A stretch of 25,420 nt of DNA from an uncultured Dokdonella sp. (GTDB lineage Bacteria > Pseudomonadota > Gammaproteobacteria > Xanthomonadales > Rhodanobacteraceae). The DNA lies in the NCBI GenBank assembly GCA_934526015.1, contig CAKSZY010000030.1:1-25420 (forward strand), given 5' to 3'. Under the pieces are notes generated by a model, which made no database searches, was not told the DNA's origin, and saw only the letters and a program-made list of their open reading frames with translations. This document shows positions 24,623-25,420 of this stretch, piece after piece. The stretch's first letter is position 1, and the number at the start of each line of letters is the position of its first letter. Both the position numbers and the translations under genes were made by a program.

Positions 24623-24662
24623 CTGTGTATAGTGAGTATACACAGTACTGATCGGCAGTCAA
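24623..24662 (-). promoter_or_regulatory. Promoter with perfect 9-5-9 operator for the GntR-ABC operon
   Basis: On the minus strand TTGACT (24662-24657) and TATACT (24640-24635) are 16 nt apart. CTGTGTATA (24623-24631) and TATACACAG (24637-24645) form a perfect inverted repeat around five bases and cover the -10 box. The start codon is about 20 nt after the likely transcription start. This arrangement predicts autorepression by the GntR protein. Confidence 0.85.
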
Positions 24663-24700
24663 CGGCGCGCCGCGCCGCGAAGCGGCACCGGCTTGATTTG

Positions 24701-25036
24701 TCAGACCGCAACAGTCGACTGGCCTGCGGCTGAAACATGAGTAACCGTCACTCGTGGCCCGGCCCATTGCTTGACGCGCCTTGCCAGATCAAGCCCCTCG
24801 GAATCGCACGGATACCACGCGCCGTCGGGTTCCTTGCGCCAACCCTGGAACCAGGCGGTACTCCACGCAGAAAGTGCTTTCGACAGATCTTCCGGTGCGC
24901 CGTACTCCGACAAATCGGACGTGAGCCATTCGGCGTCTTCCAGTACTTTCACCCAAACGCCACAAGAGCCAGGTTCGCCGCGAACCATGATCTCTTCGAC
25001 GTCACCGATCGTGCATGTGGAGTTGGAATCGATCAT
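24701..25036 (-). CDS. Hypothetical protein, 111 residues
   Basis: The product starts MIDSNSTCTIGDVEEIMVRGEPGS and is rich in Trp and acidic residues (EWLTSDLSEYGAPEDL, TAWFQGWRKEPDGAWYPCD), with no signal peptide or helix long enough to cross a membrane. I do not recognise it. Its codon use is visibly less GC-biased than that of the genes to the left, which fits an accessory gene. ATG 25036 is preferred to GTG 25054. Size and composition would suit an immunity or antitoxin-like protein, but nothing shows this. Confidence 0.6.
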   Translation of the reverse strand: MIDSNSTCTIGDVEEIMVRGEPGSCGVWVKVLEDAEWLTSDLSEYGAPEDLSKALSAWSTAWFQGWRKEPDGAWYPCDSEGLDLARRVKQWAGPRVTVTHVSAAGQSTVAV

Positions 25037-25111
25037 CGTACGGCCTGAAAACACCGGGGTGATGAAACGGAGGCATGTTCAACTGCCTGCGATCCTGCCG
25101 AAAGTGAGTCC

Positions 25112-25120
25112 GACCCCGTT
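25112..25120 (+). repeat. GACCCCGTT motif, left of inverted pair
   Basis: This 9-mer is the exact inverse of AACGGGGTC at 25331-25339. The two lie on either side of a truncated gene fragment. Motifs of this kind often mark the ends of insertion elements in gammaproteobacteria. Confidence 0.45.
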
Positions 25121-25145
25121 CCCCGGATCGTTCGCCGCTTCCTGC

Positions 25146-25331
25146 TCAGCCGAGCACCGCTGCCACCGCGTCCTTGAGCGATGTGGTGGGACGTCCGATC
25201 AGCCCGGACAGCTCGCGGCCCGTATGGAGCAGCGCGCCTTTTGCGACTTCCACGTCGATTGCCGGCAGCACGTCCGGCCACGGCGCCGGCACCCCGGCTG
25301 CGGTCAGCGCCGCGGTGCATTCGGCAATCAA
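25146..25331 (-). pseudogene. C-terminal fragment of a QorB/YtfG-like oxidoreductase
   Basis: About 60 residues end in LLHTGRELSGLIGRPTTSLKDAVAAVLG, matching the C-terminus of NAD(P)H:quinone oxidoreductase 2 (E. coli YtfG ends in LSRLIGHPTTTLAESVSHL). The Rossmann part, which should precede it by about 220 residues, is missing: just upstream an in-frame TGA lies in the TGACCCCGTT boundary. The only possible start is a TTG. I read it as a gene cut by an insertion, the rest being lost or beyond the window. Confidence 0.7.
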
Positions 25332-25339
25332 ACGGGGTC
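25331..25339. repeat. AACGGGGTC motif, boundary of the truncated gene
   Basis: The qorB-like frame stops exactly here. The sequence to the right (GGTTCTGAGGTTTCC) has no relation to that gene. This is the likely edge of an inserted element that continues past the window. Confidence 0.5.
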
Positions 25340-25363
25340 AGGTTCTGAGGTTTCCCCACGAAT

Positions 25364-25420
25364 TCACGCGGACATGCTCATCTGATCGAGCGTGGCGGCG
25401 GGCAGTGTTCGCAATCGTTC
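25364..25420 (-). CDS. Partial reading frame at the window edge
   Basis: A minus-strand frame enters at the window edge and ends ERLRTLPAATLDQMSMSA followed by TGA (25366-25364). Eighteen codons are too few to name a family. Its place beside an insertion boundary suggests a gene of the inserted element. Confidence 0.3.
   Translation of the reverse strand, partial: ERLRTLPAATLDQMSMSA

Noticed and set aside
24609..24767. Upstream extension of the GntR gene
   Set aside because: It would run through the promoter and operator, and the winged-helix family begins at the Met of 24608.

Overview
The window is about 25 kb of GC-rich DNA (my estimate is in the high 60s percent) with the dense, C/G-ending codon use of a gammaproteobacterium of the Xanthomonadales/Lysobacterales type. 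Supporting signs are a divergent rne-rluC pair with a long rne leader, nfuA, a GacA/UvrY-type regulator, paired small c-type cytochromes and TonB-era Gram-negative export genes (RND pump). I cannot fix a genus from sequence alone. There are no tRNA, rRNA or CRISPR features.

Layout. 1-308: two almost identical 101-bp copies of a hairpin-rich repeat, separated by a very long hairpin and followed by a terminator-like hairpin. 546-2601 (+): a small stress/envelope block (BON-domain periplasmic protein, CsbD-like protein, low-affinity iron permease family protein) and a GacA/UvrY response regulator. 2647-7271: RNase E (-) with an 18-bp tandem repeat in its tail, a roughly 355-nt leader, and divergent rluC (+). 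7256-9152 (-): a CPBP-like membrane protein with altered active-site motifs, and phhB. 9247-9840 (+): nfuA. 9946-10640 (-): two small c-type cytochromes. 10845-18598 (+): an RND efflux operon with one lipoprotein adaptor and two permeases, headed by a dyad that overlaps the likely promoter. 18638-18713: a pair of extragenic palindromes. 18810-21041 (-): isoaspartyl peptidase/asparaginase, HIT protein, ankyrin-repeat protein. 21417-24608 (-): a GntR(YtrA-type)-ABC ATPase-ABC permease-acyltransferase operon in which every gene junction overlaps by 1-4 nt, controlled by a promoter with a perfect 9-5-9 operator. 24701-25420: an accessory-looking edge with an orphan gene, a truncated qorB-like fragment bounded by inverted GACCCCGTT motifs, and the end of another reading frame.

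Most genes are conserved housekeeping or transport functions. The parts that are least explained are the structured repeats at the left edge, the repeat-expanded RNase E tail with its promoter inside the rluC start, the paired RND permeases with different proton-relay residues, the CPBP-like protein lacking its glutamates, the tightly coupled GntR operon, and the insertion scar at the right edge. All functional statements come from motif reading by eye; no searches were run.
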